Shown: piece after piece, positions 51,937-61,741 of the stretch
How the letters are laid out: each line of letters starts with the position of its first letter
Numbering within the stretch: position 1 is the stretch's first letter
NCBI RefSeq assembly: GCF_039392895.1
Contig: NZ_CP135027.1
Span: forward strand, 186,001-250,000
Reading direction: 5' to 3'
Source: Buchnera aphidicola (Mindarus keteleerifoliae)
GTDB lineage: Bacteria; Pseudomonadota; Gammaproteobacteria; Enterobacterales; Enterobacteriaceae
DNA length: 64,000 nucleotides
Translations under genes and position numbers: made by a program
The notes under the pieces: generated by a model
The model's database searches: none
The model's input: only the letters and a program-made list of their open reading frames with translations
What the model was told of the DNA's origin: nothing

Positions 51937-52401
51937 ATGTCAAAAAAAAATAATAATATTATTAATAATAACAAAGCTTATTATAATTTTTCTGTTAAAA
52001 ACACTTTTATAGCAGGAATTGTATTAAAAGGTTGGGAAGTTAAATCAATAAGAAAAAAAAAAATAGATATCAGTAAAGGATATGTTCTTTTTAGATTTAA
52101 TGAATTGTATTTAAATTCAGTAAAAATTGAATTTATTCAAGCAAAAAAAAATTATGAAGAAACAAACGCTTTAAGAGAAAGAAAATTATTATTAACTAAA
52201 AAAGAAATAAAATTTATATATGAAGAAATTAAAAAGAAAAAATATACAATAATTCCCTTATCATTATTTTGGAAAAAAAATTGGTGTAAAATTAAAATTG
52301 GGCTTTCTAAAGGGAAAAAAAAGTATGATAAAAGAAATACAGAAAGGAAAAAAAGTTGGAAAATGGAACAATTAAAAATTATGAAAAAAAATACCAAGTA
52401 A
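51937..52401 (+). CDS. smpB: tmRNA-binding protein SmpB
   Basis: SmpB delivers tmRNA to stalled ribosomes. The 154-residue protein has the OB-fold motif AGIVLKGWEVKSIR and YVLFRFNELYL near residue 50. RKLLLTKKEI and a Lys/Arg-rich C-terminal tail (GKKKYDKRNTERKKSWK) follow. The tmRNA gene is not in this window. tadA follows on the same strand after 23 bases. Confidence 0.96.
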   Translation: MSKKNNNIINNNKAYYNFSVKNTFIAGIVLKGWEVKSIRKKKIDISKGYVLFRFNELYLNSVKIEFIQAKKNYEETNALRERKLLLTKKEIKFIYEEIKKKKYTIIPLSLFWKKNWCKIKIGLSKGKKKYDKRNTERKKSWKMEQLKIMKKNTK

Positions 52402-52424
52402 TTATATAAAAAATTATAAGAAAT

Positions 52425-52889
52425 ATGAATATCAAATTTAAAAAAAAAGATGAATATTGGATGAAATATAGTTTGAAATTAGCAAAGTTAAGTGAAAAAA
52501 ATAGAGAAATTCCAGTTGGAGCAATATTAATTTTAAATGATAAAATTATAGGAAAAGGATTTAATTCTTCCATAAAAAATAATGATCCTACTGCTCATGC
52601 AGAAATTGTTGCTTTAAGATCAGGTTCCAAAAAAATAAAAAATTATAGATTATTGAACACTACATTATATGTAACTTTAGAACCATGTATAATGTGTCTA
52701 GGAGCCATTATACACAGTAGAATTAATCGTTTAGTATTCGGAACTAAAAATAATAGACAAATAATCAATATTAAAGATATAATAAATTATAAAAAAAAAT
52801 TTAATCAAATAAAAAATTTAGATTTGCAGAATAAATGTTCAATAATTTTAAAAAATTTTTTTTGTAAAAAAAGAAAAAATAAAAAATAA
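52425..52889 (+). CDS. tadA: tRNA-specific adenosine deaminase
   Basis: TadA converts A34 to inosine in tRNA-Arg. The 154-residue protein has the zinc and catalytic motif HAEIVALR (about residue 57) and the paired cysteines in [12 protein letters not shown]. Its 3' end is four bases from that of acpS on the other strand, leaving no room for an intergenic terminator. Confidence 0.96.
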   Translation: MNIKFKKKDEYWMKYSLKLAKLSEKNREIPVGAILILNDKIIGKGFNSSIKNNDPTAHAEIVALRSGSKKIKNYRLLNTTLYVTLEPCIMCLGAIIHSRINRLVFGTKNNRQIINIKDIINYKKKFNQIKNLDLQNKCSIILKNFFCKKRKNKK

Positions 52890-52893
52890 AAAA

Positions 52894-53274
52894 TTATTTT
52901 TCCATGATTACAATAGCTGAAACATATGATTTCTCATCAGTAAAACTGACATGGATAAATTTAATTTTGTTTAGCAAAGCTATCTTTTTAGCTTCTTTAA
53001 ACAAATTTAATTTTGGTTTTCCTAGAGAATCTTTTTCTATTTGAAAATTTTTAAAGGATATTTTTTTTTGAATACCCATCCCTAATGCTTTTGAAGCAGC
53101 TTCCTTTATCGAAAAATATTTAGCTAAAAAAGAAATTTTATTTTTTTGAAATAAAAACTCTTTTTGTTCTGCTTCAGATAAAATTCTTAAAGCTAATTTG
53201 TCACCCAATCGAAATGCTATTTTCCTAATTCTTTTAATTTCGACAATATCTATTCCAATTCCAAAAATACACAT
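52894..53274 (-). CDS. acpS: Holo-[acyl-carrier-protein] synthase
   Basis: AcpS attaches phosphopantetheine to ACP. The 126-residue protein begins IFGIGIDIVEIKRI and has FLAKYFSIKEAASKALGMGI, both binding motifs of the family, with the catalytic Asp and Glu. In E. coli it ends the lepA-lepB-rnc-era-recO-pdxJ-acpS cluster; here recO and pdxJ are missing and era lies directly upstream (61 bases). Confidence 0.95.
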   Translation of the reverse strand: MCIFGIGIDIVEIKRIRKIAFRLGDKLALRILSEAEQKEFLFQKNKISFLAKYFSIKEAASKALGMGIQKKISFKNFQIEKDSLGKPKLNLFKEAKKIALLNKIKFIHVSFTDEKSYVSAIVIMEK

Positions 53275-53335
53275 GTTAAAAATAACCTTTATTATTTATG
53301 TACTTAGTAATTAATTTTAAAATTTTTCTAGTTTT

Positions 53336-54166
53336 TTAAATAACTGTTAAAAAGAAATGAACTCTTTTTTTTAAAAAAATTTGTATTTCTTTTCTAGCAG
53401 AAGTACTTAATTTTTTTATCATGCTTCCATTTTTTCCAATAAGAATTTTTATATATTTTGAATATTTTGTTTTAATAACAGCATTAATATAATATTCACC
53501 TTTAATAATTTTTAGTTTTTTAATTAAAACTTGTATATTATACGGTATTTCTTTTTTTAAAAAAAATAATATTTTTTTTCGAGTTATTTCAGAAATCATA
53601 AAAGAAACAGAAGAATGGGTAGTATAATTTTTTGGAAATATATGGGGTCTTAAAAGTAATTTTTGTTTTATTAAAGAGATTAATCTATCTATGTTTTCTC
53701 CTGTTTTTGAAGAAATAGGAATAATTTCTGAAAAAATAAATTTATTTTTTATTTTTTTTATATAAGATAAAATATTTTCTTTTTTTTTTATAGTATCTAT
53801 TTTGTTAATTAATAAAATAACAGGAATATTATATTTTTTTATATCTTTCAAAAATAAAAAATCTTCATTATCCCAATATAAATACTTAGTTAAGTATAAA
53901 ATACTCATATATTTTCTTTCTGTTTTAATAATTCTTTTAATAATTTCTTTTTGTTTAATATTATTAATTGTTCCTGGAGTATCTAAATAAACACATTGAA
54001 ATTCTTTATCAGTTTTTATTCCTGTTATGCAATTTTTAGTACTATTTGTTCTAAACGAAGTAATAGAAATATTTTTATTCATTAATCTATTTAACAACGT
54101 AGATTTTCCTGTATTAGATTTTCCTAAAATTATTAATGAACCGAAATAAGTTTTTTTATTTTTCAC
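53336..54166 (-). CDS. era: GTPase Era, 16S rRNA maturation factor
   Basis: Era binds the 16S 3' end and couples ribosome assembly to the cell cycle. The 276-residue protein has G1 [15 protein letters not shown]3 YLDTPGTI and G4 INKID. The C-terminal KH domain has [16 protein letters not shown]. In G3 the usual DTPG is kept. The start overlaps the rnc stop by four bases (ATGA), so translation is coupled with rnc, as in E. coli. Confidence 0.96.
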   Translation of the reverse strand: MKNKKTYFGSLIILGKSNTGKSTLLNRLMNKNISITSFRTNSTKNCITGIKTDKEFQCVYLDTPGTINNIKQKEIIKRIIKTERKYMSILYLTKYLYWDNEDFLFLKDIKKYNIPVILLINKIDTIKKKENILSYIKKIKNKFIFSEIIPISSKTGENIDRLISLIKQKLLLRPHIFPKNYTTHSSVSFMISEITRKKILFFLKKEIPYNIQVLIKKLKIIKGEYYINAVIKTKYSKYIKILIGKNGSMIKKLSTSARKEIQIFLKKRVHFFLTVI

Positions 54167-54843
54167 AGTAATCCTAATTTTATTAAAGCATGTTGAGCAG
54201 CATCTTGTTCAGCTTTTCTTCTACTAACCCCTACTCCTATTAAATTTTCGTTAATTCCTGAAATTTCACAATTAATTGTAAAAAGTTGATTATGAGCTTC
54301 TCCGTATACTTTAACTATTAAATAAGAAGGTAACGGTAAATGTTTAGCTTGTAAATATTCTTGCAATCTTGTTTTAGGATCTTTTTGAGTATTAATGGGA
54401 TTTATTTTTTTTAATTTATTTCTATACCAATTAAGAATTAATTTCTCTATTTTGTTAATATTACTATCTAAAAATATAGCTCCTATCAATGCTTCAACAG
54501 TATTAGCAAGAATAGATTCTCTTTTAAACCCCCCACTTTTAAGTTCTCCTTGCCCTAATTGCAAATATTCCCCTAAATCAAATTCATAGGCAATGGAAGC
54601 TAGAGCATGTCCGCAAACTAACGATGCTCTTATCCTACTCATATCTCCTTCATTGATATGAGGAAAATGTTTATATAAGGCATTGGCTATAATAAAACTT
54701 AAAATAGAATCACCCAAAAATTCTAGTCTTTCATTATGTTGACTACTTGCACTTCTATGGGTTAATGCTAGAATTAATAATTCTTTATTTTTAAATCTAT
54801 AACCTAATATTTTTTGTAGTTTATTTATTATTAAATTTGTCAT
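54163..54843 (-). CDS. rnc: Ribonuclease III
   Basis: RNase III cuts double-stranded RNA, including the 16S processing stem seen at 45.1/46.7 kb. The 226-residue protein has the catalytic signature [14 protein letters not shown] and [22 protein letters not shown] dsRNA-binding domain follows ([19 protein letters not shown] to [18 protein letters not shown]). I start at ATG 54843 ([10 protein letters not shown]), which matches E. coli; a longer reading to 54900 adds an unrelated 19-residue extension. Confidence 0.97.
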   Translation of the reverse strand: MTNLIINKLQKILGYRFKNKELLILALTHRSASSQHNERLEFLGDSILSFIIANALYKHFPHINEGDMSRIRASLVCGHALASIAYEFDLGEYLQLGQGELKSGGFKRESILANTVEALIGAIFLDSNINKIEKLILNWYRNKLKKINPINTQKDPKTRLQEYLQAKHLPLPSYLIVKVYGEAHNQLFTINCEISGINENLIGVGVSRRKAEQDAAQHALIKLGLL

Positions 54844-54919
54844 TTTATAGCAATTCCAAATTTTTGGTAATTGAGTGACATATATAACAGAAATAAACAA
54901 TAGCAGTATTTAATATTTT

Positions 54920-55843
54920 TTAATGAATTTTCCCTATTCTATTAATTTGAATTCCAGTGGGCCATTGATTTTCTTTTTTTTTAAGACTCATCCAAATTAT
55001 TGTTGCTTTTCCTAAAATATTTTTTTTTGGAACAAATCCCCAAAATCTACTATCTAAACTATTATCTCTATTATCACCTAAAACAAAATAAGAATTTTCT
55101 GGTATTACCCATTCAAAAATGTTTTTATTTAATAGATTTGTATTTATATTCATTTTTTTATTTTTTTGATCTAACAAACATATTTTATGAACTTTATTTT
55201 TTAATTTTTCTTCATAAGTGTTAAAAGATGAAATAATATAGTTTTCACTGTTTTTTATTTGAATTTCATTTAAAAAATTGCATTCATTTATAAACTTTTT
55301 TGAATAATTAAAAATTTTTATTTTGCATTTTTCTTTTATATTACATTTATTTTGAATAATCACTTTTTTTTTAAAAAAATCATAAAAAATTTTTTCCCCA
55401 GGTAAACCAACAACTCTTTTTATAAAATTCAATCTAAAATTTTTAGGATATTTAAAAACTATGATATCTCCCCTTTCAGGGAATCTTTTTTTAGAAAAAA
55501 ATTTTTTTATAAATGGAATTTTTATTTCATATTGAAATTTTTTAACTATAATAAAATCTCCTGGAAATAAAGTTGGAACCATAGAACTGGAAGGAATTTG
55601 AAAAGGTTCAAACAAAAAAGATCTGACAAAAAAAATTGAAGAAATGATTAAAAAAATTAAAAATGTTATTTTTTTTGTAAATAATATTAGTAAATTGATT
55701 ATTAATTTTAAAAAAACATTTTTTTTAAATAAAAATTTATGAATAATTATTTTTTCTTTGAAAAAGAATTTTTTAATTAGTAACAATACTCCTAAAATTA
55801 AGGTTAATGAAAAAAAAACTGAAAATATTATTTCGTTTTGCAT
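54920..55843 (-). CDS. lepB: Signal peptidase I
   Basis: LepB cleaves signal peptides on the periplasmic face. The 307-residue protein has two N-terminal membrane segments. The catalytic Ser87 is in IPSSSMVPTL and the catalytic Lys142 in FIKRVVGLPGE; the signature GDNRDNSLDSRFWGFVP comes near the end. The periplasmic insertion is variable and Lys-rich. It follows lepA by 17 bases, in the canonical lepA-lepB-rnc-era order. Likely substrates encoded here include DegP. Confidence 0.96.
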   Translation of the reverse strand: MQNEIIFSVFFSLTLILGVLLLIKKFFFKEKIIIHKFLFKKNVFLKLIINLLILFTKKITFLIFLIISSIFFVRSFLFEPFQIPSSSMVPTLFPGDFIIVKKFQYEIKIPFIKKFFSKKRFPERGDIIVFKYPKNFRLNFIKRVVGLPGEKIFYDFFKKKVIIQNKCNIKEKCKIKIFNYSKKFINECNFLNEIQIKNSENYIISSFNTYEEKLKNKVHKICLLDQKNKKMNINTNLLNKNIFEWVIPENSYFVLGDNRDNSLDSRFWGFVPKKNILGKATIIWMSLKKKENQWPTGIQINRIGKIH

Positions 55844-55860
55844 AAAATTTCCTTAAAAAA

Positions 55861-57654
55861 TTATTTACTATAGGTATTTAAAACTGAAAAAAAAGCTTCT
55901 TTTGGCAAATTCACACTTCCAATTTTTTTCATTCTTTTTTTTCCTTTTTTTTGTTTTTGAAGTAATTTTTTCTTACGACTGATATCTCCTCCGTAACACT
56001 TAGATAAAACGTTTTTTCTTAATTGTTTGATTGTGGATCGAGCAATGATCTTATTTTTTACTTTAGCTTGTAAAGCTATATCAAATTGATGTCTAGGTAT
56101 AAACCATTTCATTTTTTTTATTATTTCTTTACTTTTATGGTGAACTTGACTTTCATGTATGATGATTGAAAATGCATCTATTTTTTGAGAGTTAACTAAT
56201 ATATCTAAACAAACCATGTTAGACGCTTTGAACTTTTTAAAATCATATTCTAACGAAGCATAACCACTTGAAATAGATTTAAGTTGGTCAAAAAAATTTA
56301 AAACAATTTCTGACATTGGAATTTCATAAGTTATAGAAACTTGTTTTTCATAAAAAAAGATTTTTGTTTGAATTCCTCTTTTTTCATTACATAACTTCAT
56401 GATATTTCCTAAATATTCAGTTGGAGACAAAATAAGGCATTCTGCAATAGGTTCTTTGAACGATTTTATAGTTTTAAATGAAGAGATTTTTGAAGGTGTA
56501 TCTATATATGATAACTTTCCATTTTCTTCTTCTATTTCGTAGATAACAGTTGGGGCTGTTGAAATTAAATTCAGTTGATATTCTCGTTCTAAACGAGCTT
56601 GAATAATTTCCATATGAAGCAATCCTAAAAAACCGCATCTAAAACCAAACCCGAGAGCAACAGAACTTTCTGGTTCATAAAATAAAGATGAATCATTTAA
56701 ACTTAATTTACCTAAAGCGTCCCGAAATATATTATATTCTTCTGAAGAAACTGGGAACAATCCTGCATAAATTTGAGGTTTAATTTTTTTAAATCCAGGA
56801 AGTAGATTAATAGCTGGTTTTTTTGAAGATGTTATAGTAGACCCTACCGGAGCAGCTGAAATATTTTTAATTCCACAAATAATCCAACCAACTTCTCCAC
56901 AACATAAAATATTTTTTTTTGTTTGTTTAGGTGTAAAAATACCAATATCTTCTACAAAATATTTTTTTTTAGTATTCATGATTTCTATTTGTTGATTTTT
57001 TTTTAAAAATCCGTTTTTTATGCAAATAAGCGATACTACTCCCAAATATTTATCAAACCAAGAATCAATTATTAAAGCTTGTAATCGATTTTTAATATTT
57101 CCATTAGGAGGTGGAATATCTGTAATTATTTTTTCTAAAATATCAATAATTCCAAATCCTGTCTTAGCAGAGCATTCAATTGAATTTTTGGATGAAATTC
57201 CAATTATTTCTTCTATATCTCTTTTAATTTTTTTAGGATTTGCCGTAGGTAAATCTATTTTGTTGATAACAGGAATAACTTTTAGATTTTTTTCAATTGC
57301 TGTATAGCAATTTGCAACAGTTTGTGCTTCAATACCTTGACTAGCATCTATTACTAATAAAGCACCTTGACATGCTGATAGTGATTTAGAAACTTCATAA
57401 GAAAAATTTACATGCCCCGGAGTATCAATAAAATTAAATTTAAAATTTTGTTTTTTTTTTGAGAGATAATTTATGGTAACGCTTCTAGCTTTAATTGTAA
57501 TACCTCTCTCCCGTTCCAATTCCATAGAGTCTAAAACTTGATTAGACATTTCTCGAGTAGAAAGTCCCCCGCATATTTGGATTAAACGGTCTGAAATAGT
57601 TGATTTTCCATGATCAATATGTGCAATAATAGAGAAATTTCTTATATATTTCAT
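55861..57654 (-). CDS. lepA: Elongation factor 4 (LepA)
   Basis: LepA is a ribosome-associated GTPase that assists translation initiation or back-translocation. The 597-residue protein (E. coli 599) has G1 [15 protein letters not shown], the switch motif [10 protein letters not shown]3 [13 protein letters not shown] and G4 INKIDLP. The LepA-specific C-terminus includes [20 protein letters not shown]. First gene of the lepA-lepB-rnc-era cluster; divergent from mnmA. Confidence 0.98.
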   Translation of the reverse strand: MKYIRNFSIIAHIDHGKSTISDRLIQICGGLSTREMSNQVLDSMELERERGITIKARSVTINYLSKKKQNFKFNFIDTPGHVNFSYEVSKSLSACQGALLVIDASQGIEAQTVANCYTAIEKNLKVIPVINKIDLPTANPKKIKRDIEEIIGISSKNSIECSAKTGFGIIDILEKIITDIPPPNGNIKNRLQALIIDSWFDKYLGVVSLICIKNGFLKKNQQIEIMNTKKKYFVEDIGIFTPKQTKKNILCCGEVGWIICGIKNISAAPVGSTITSSKKPAINLLPGFKKIKPQIYAGLFPVSSEEYNIFRDALGKLSLNDSSLFYEPESSVALGFGFRCGFLGLLHMEIIQARLEREYQLNLISTAPTVIYEIEEENGKLSYIDTPSKISSFKTIKSFKEPIAECLILSPTEYLGNIMKLCNEKRGIQTKIFFYEKQVSITYEIPMSEIVLNFFDQLKSISSGYASLEYDFKKFKASNMVCLDILVNSQKIDAFSIIIHESQVHHKSKEIIKKMKWFIPRHQFDIALQAKVKNKIIARSTIKQLRKNVLSKCYGGDISRKKKLLQKQKKGKKRMKKIGSVNLPKEAFFSVLNTYSK

Positions 57655-57841
57655 CTTAAAATTAAGTTACCGTTATTTAAAATTAATTATGTTATTGACA
57701 TAAGTTTTATCAAAAACGAATTGAATATTACTTAAATGTCATTTGCTTTATTTAAACAATAATAATATCATCAAAGATAAAAAACATCTTATTTTATTTA
57801 GTAAATATAAAAAATTGATATTTAATTATAGATAATACAAT

Positions 57842-58972
57842 ATGAAAATTATTAGAGAAAAAAGAAAAAAAATTAAAGTTATAGTTGCAATGTCAGGAGG
57901 AGTAGATTCTTCAGTTTCTGCTTGGTTATTAAAAAAACAAAATTACGAAGTAGAAGGTTTATTTATGAAAAATTGGGAAGAAGATGATACTTTTGAATAT
58001 TGTCGATCCAAAGAAGATTTAAGTGATGCAAAATTAGTATGTAATCAATTAAATATTCAATTGCATACTGTAAATTTTTCTTCAGAATATTGGAATTATG
58101 TTTTTAAAGTTTTTTTATCAGAATATAAATTAGGAAGAACTCCTAATCCTGATATATTATGTAATAAGGAAATAAAATTTAAGTTTTTTTTAAATTTTGC
58201 ATTAAAAGTATTAGGAGCTAATTTTATTGCAACTGGACATTATGTTCGAAAAAAAGAAATTTTAGGAAAAACATATTTATTAAAAGGTAGAGATCTTAAA
58301 AAAGATCAAAGTTATTTTTTGTATGCAATTTCTCTTAGTGCTTTAAAAAAGACTTTATTTCCATTAGGAAAATTTCATAAAAAAGAAGTCAGAAAAATTG
58401 CCGAAAAATTAAATTTAGTAGTAGCAAAAAAAAAAGATTCTACAGGTGTTTGTTTTATAAATCCTAAAAATTTTAATCTTTTTTTAAAAAAATATTTTCC
58501 AATTAAAGTTGGAAAAATTGTTACAACAAAAAATATTTTTTTAGGAAACCATTATGGATTAGTGAATTATACAATAGGACAAAGGAAAGGATTAAAAATT
58601 GGTGGGAAAAAAAATTTTTTTCCTGAACCATGGTACGTAGTTGAAAAAAATATTATTACAAATTCTTTAATTGTTGCCCAAGGTTCGAATAATTCTTATT
58701 TACTTTCTGTTGCTTGCATTGTCAACAATTTATCATGGATAAATAACTGTTTAATTTTATGCAATTTTAAATGTACAGTTAAAATCAGATATCAACAAAA
58801 AGATATAAAATGTTTAATAAATAAAATTAGTCATAATTTAATTTTAGTAAAATTTAAAAAACCTGTTCTTTCAGTAACTCCTGGACAATCAGCAGTTTTT
58901 TATTTAAAAGATATTTGTTTAGGAGGGGGTATTATTAAAAAAAGAATTTTATTGAAAAAGATATGCATATAA
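57842..58972 (+). CDS. mnmA: tRNA-uridine 2-sulfurtransferase MnmA
   Basis: MnmA thiolates U34 in tRNA-Lys, Glu and Gln. The 376-residue protein has the PP-loop [16 protein letters not shown]. It has the two catalytic cysteines, in [12 protein letters not shown] and [10 protein letters not shown], the TGHYVRK and [12 protein letters not shown] motifs, and the C-terminal GQSAVFYL. hflD, which lies between mnmA and purB in E. coli, is missing; purB begins 150 bases downstream. Confidence 0.97.
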   Translation: MKIIREKRKKIKVIVAMSGGVDSSVSAWLLKKQNYEVEGLFMKNWEEDDTFEYCRSKEDLSDAKLVCNQLNIQLHTVNFSSEYWNYVFKVFLSEYKLGRTPNPDILCNKEIKFKFFLNFALKVLGANFIATGHYVRKKEILGKTYLLKGRDLKKDQSYFLYAISLSALKKTLFPLGKFHKKEVRKIAEKLNLVVAKKKDSTGVCFINPKNFNLFLKKYFPIKVGKIVTTKNIFLGNHYGLVNYTIGQRKGLKIGGKKNFFPEPWYVVEKNIITNSLIVAQGSNNSYLLSVACIVNNLSWINNCLILCNFKCTVKIRYQQKDIKCLINKISHNLILVKFKKPVLSVTPGQSAVFYLKDICLGGGIIKKRILLKKICI

Positions 58973-59122
58973 AAATTAAGAAAATAAATTTATTATTAAA
59001 GTTAAAAACTATTTAAATATTTTTTTTATAAAAAAAACTAATTCAATAATAAAAATGTTTTAAATATATGAAAAATATTTTTTTGATTTTTCATTAGATT
59101 TATTAAAAGAGGAATTATATTA

Positions 59123-60493
59123 ATGAAATTAAATGATCTAATGGCTATTTCTCCTATTGATGGAAGATATTGCAAACAAACTCTTTTGTTAAAAGAGATA
59201 TTCAGTGAGTATGCTTTTTTGAAGTTTAGGGTCAAAGTAGAAATTAATTGGTTGAAAAAATTGTCATCTATTAATGAATTAAAAGAATTACCCTTATTTG
59301 ACAAAAAAACAACTGAAATACTAAATGAAATTTATGAAAAATTCAATAAGGAAGATGCTTATCAAATTAAAAAAATTGAAAAAAAGATTAAACATGATAC
59401 AAAAGCTATTGAGTATTTTCTAAAAAAAAAAATATCAAAAATAAAAAAATTAGATTCGATCATAGAATTTATTCATTTTTCTTGTACGTCTGAAGATATT
59501 AATAATCTTTCATACGCTTTAATGTTAAAAACTTTTATTAAAATTTCTTTGTTACCTAATTGGGAAAAAATTATTTCTTTACTTAAGAAACTTTCTTTTT
59601 CATCTAAAAATCAAGTAATGCTATCTAGGACTCACGGTCAACCTGCAACCCCAACTACAATGGGAAAAGAAATAGCAAATTTTATTTTTCGCTTAAATCG
59701 ACAACTTAATCAGATAAAAAAAATAGAAATTTTAGGAAAAATGAATGGTACGGTAGGAAACTATAACGCTAATTTAGTTGCATATCCTAATATTGATTGG
59801 ATAAAAGTAAGTAGAGAATTCGTTAATCAGCTAGGTATTGAATGGAATCCTTATACTACTCAAATAGAGCCACATGATTACATTTCAGAATTATTTAGTT
59901 GCATTTCTAGATTTAATTTAATATTGATCGATTTAGCAAGAGATATTTGGGGATATATTTCTTTAGGATATTTTTCTCAAAAAAAAATATTGAAAGAAAT
60001 AGGGTCTTCGATAATGCCTTACAAAATAAATCCTATAAATTTTGAAAATGCTGAAGGAAATTTAGGACTTTCAAATGCAATAATGAATTTTATAGGAGAA
60101 AAATTACCGGTATCTCGTTGGCAAAGAGATTTAAGTGATTCGACTGTACTGAGAAATTTAGGCGTAGCGCTAGGATATTCAATTGTTTCTTATACTTCTA
60201 TACAAACAGGTATTCAAAAAATTAAAATAAATAAAAAAGTAGTTGAAAAAGATTTAAATAATCATTGGGAAATATTAACAGAGGCTATGCAAACTATATT
60301 AAGAAGATATGGAATAAAAAATTCTTACGAAAAGTTAAAAAAAGAAATTGAAAAAAATAAAATTAATTCGAAAAATATCATTTATATTATTGAAAAATTA
60401 CCCATTCCAGAAAAAGAAAAAAATAAATTAAAAACATTAACACCTAATAAATATGTAGGATTATCAATTGAATTGAATGATAGAATTTTTTAA
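59123..60493 (+). CDS. purB: Adenylosuccinate lyase
   Basis: PurB splits adenylosuccinate to AMP and fumarate. The 456 residues equal E. coli in length. It has HDTKAIEYFLK, SRTHGQPATPTTMGKE with the catalytic His, and the flexible signature loop SSIMPYKINPINFENAEGNL with the catalytic Ser. A GAGGAATT ribosome site precedes the ATG. In this salvage-rich window it most likely serves AMP formation from IMP. Confidence 0.97.
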   Translation: MKLNDLMAISPIDGRYCKQTLLLKEIFSEYAFLKFRVKVEINWLKKLSSINELKELPLFDKKTTEILNEIYEKFNKEDAYQIKKIEKKIKHDTKAIEYFLKKKISKIKKLDSIIEFIHFSCTSEDINNLSYALMLKTFIKISLLPNWEKIISLLKKLSFSSKNQVMLSRTHGQPATPTTMGKEIANFIFRLNRQLNQIKKIEILGKMNGTVGNYNANLVAYPNIDWIKVSREFVNQLGIEWNPYTTQIEPHDYISELFSCISRFNLILIDLARDIWGYISLGYFSQKKILKEIGSSIMPYKINPINFENAEGNLGLSNAIMNFIGEKLPVSRWQRDLSDSTVLRNLGVALGYSIVSYTSIQTGIQKIKINKKVVEKDLNNHWEILTEAMQTILRRYGIKNSYEKLKKEIEKNKINSKNIIYIIEKLPIPEKEKNKLKTLTPNKYVGLSIELNDRIF

Positions 60494-60834
60494 ATAGCCA
60501 GGAGTTACATACAAATTTAAAAAAATAAACATATTAATTAAAGTTTTTTTATTTTAACTAATAGATTTGTGTTGTTTTTATAACAATTTAAAAAATATGT
60601 AATTTGTACAATAACTTTTATTTTTATTTTTTTAAATTTAATGCTGTTTTAAATAATCAAACTGATTTTTAAAAAAATGATTTTGTTTGAACAAAAAATA
60701 AAAAATTTATTGACCACATTCAGGAACATTTAAATTTTAATGTTAAAAATCTTATTTATTCAAAGAAAAATATGTTAAATTTTTTAGATATTTTATAAAA
60801 AAATTTTAATAAAAAAATATGAAGTAATTATAAT
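60494..60834. other. Gene-free region between purB and fabI
   Basis: About 340 AT-rich bases, no ORF of note. A TTGACC hexamer at about 60711-60716 could be a -35 element for fabI, but no clear -10 with proper spacing follows. No relic was recognised. Confidence 0.45.
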
Positions 60835-61617
60835 ATGAAAAATTATCAAAAAAAAATATTATTGGGTAAAAAAATACTTATTACTGGAGTTTCAAATAAA
60901 CTTTCGATAGCATACGGAATAGCGAAAATAATTCGTAGCTATGGAGCGAAATTAGCATTTAGTTACTATCCTGAAAAAAATAAAAAAAAAGTAATAAAAT
61001 TAGCAAATTTATTTAAATCAAATATTGTTTTTTTTTGTGATGTAAAAAAAGATGATAGTATTAAAAATTTTTTTTTTAATTTAAGTAAAATTTGGAAAAA
61101 GTTTGATGGAATTATTCATTCAATTGCTTTTGCTTGTAAATCGCAATTGTCAGGAAATTATTTAGATGTACTTACTCGAAAAGATTTTATACTTTCTCAT
61201 GAAATTAGTTCATATAGCTTTTCAGCCTTAGCAAAAGAGTCTAAAGATATGTTGAATAATTTTTCTTCTTTGATAACCATTTCTTATATAGGCTCTAATA
61301 GAGTAGTTCCAAACTATAATGTTATGGGACTAGCTAAAGCTTCTCTTGAATCAAATGTTAGGTACATGGCATTTTCTTTAGGAAAAAATAATATTCGCGT
61401 TAACGCTATTTCTTCGAACCCGATTAAAACTGTTTCTTCATACTGTATTAAAAATTTTAAAAAAATTATGGATCATTCTATTAAAAATAGTTTTATTAAA
61501 ACTCCTATAGATACTTTAAAAATAGGAAATTCAGCAGTTTTTTTACTTTCTGAATTATCCTCAGGAATTACCGGGCAAGTTATTTATGTTGATGGAGGAT
61601 TTAATATTTCAACTTAG
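60835..61617 (+). CDS. fabI: Enoyl-[acyl-carrier-protein] reductase (NADH)
   Basis: FabI reduces enoyl-ACP in the last step of each elongation cycle. The 260-residue short-chain dehydrogenase-type protein has the cofactor motif ILITGVSNKLSIAYGIA. HSIAFACKSQLSGNY and the catalytic Tyr/Lys in NYNVMGLAKASLESNVRYMA follow, with GQVIYVDGGFNI at the C-terminus. Together with fabZ and acpS in this window it shows that fatty acid elongation is at least partly kept. Confidence 0.96.
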   Translation: MKNYQKKILLGKKILITGVSNKLSIAYGIAKIIRSYGAKLAFSYYPEKNKKKVIKLANLFKSNIVFFCDVKKDDSIKNFFFNLSKIWKKFDGIIHSIAFACKSQLSGNYLDVLTRKDFILSHEISSYSFSALAKESKDMLNNFSSLITISYIGSNRVVPNYNVMGLAKASLESNVRYMAFSLGKNNIRVNAISSNPIKTVSSYCIKNFKKIMDHSIKNSFIKTPIDTLKIGNSAVFLLSELSSGITGQVIYVDGGFNIST

Positions 61618-61741
61618 AATTAATATTTTTTGTGCATAAAAATGTTGCATTTATATTTAAAAATATAAAAAAATAATTATTAAAAAAATTATTTTTTTGT
61701 AAAAAAATTCATGTATTTCTTGAAAATTAGGTTGTAATGTT

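Noticed and set aside
54844-54900. Longer N-terminus of RNase III
   Set aside because: The family sequence starts at the ATG at 54843; the extra 19 residues have no counterpart.
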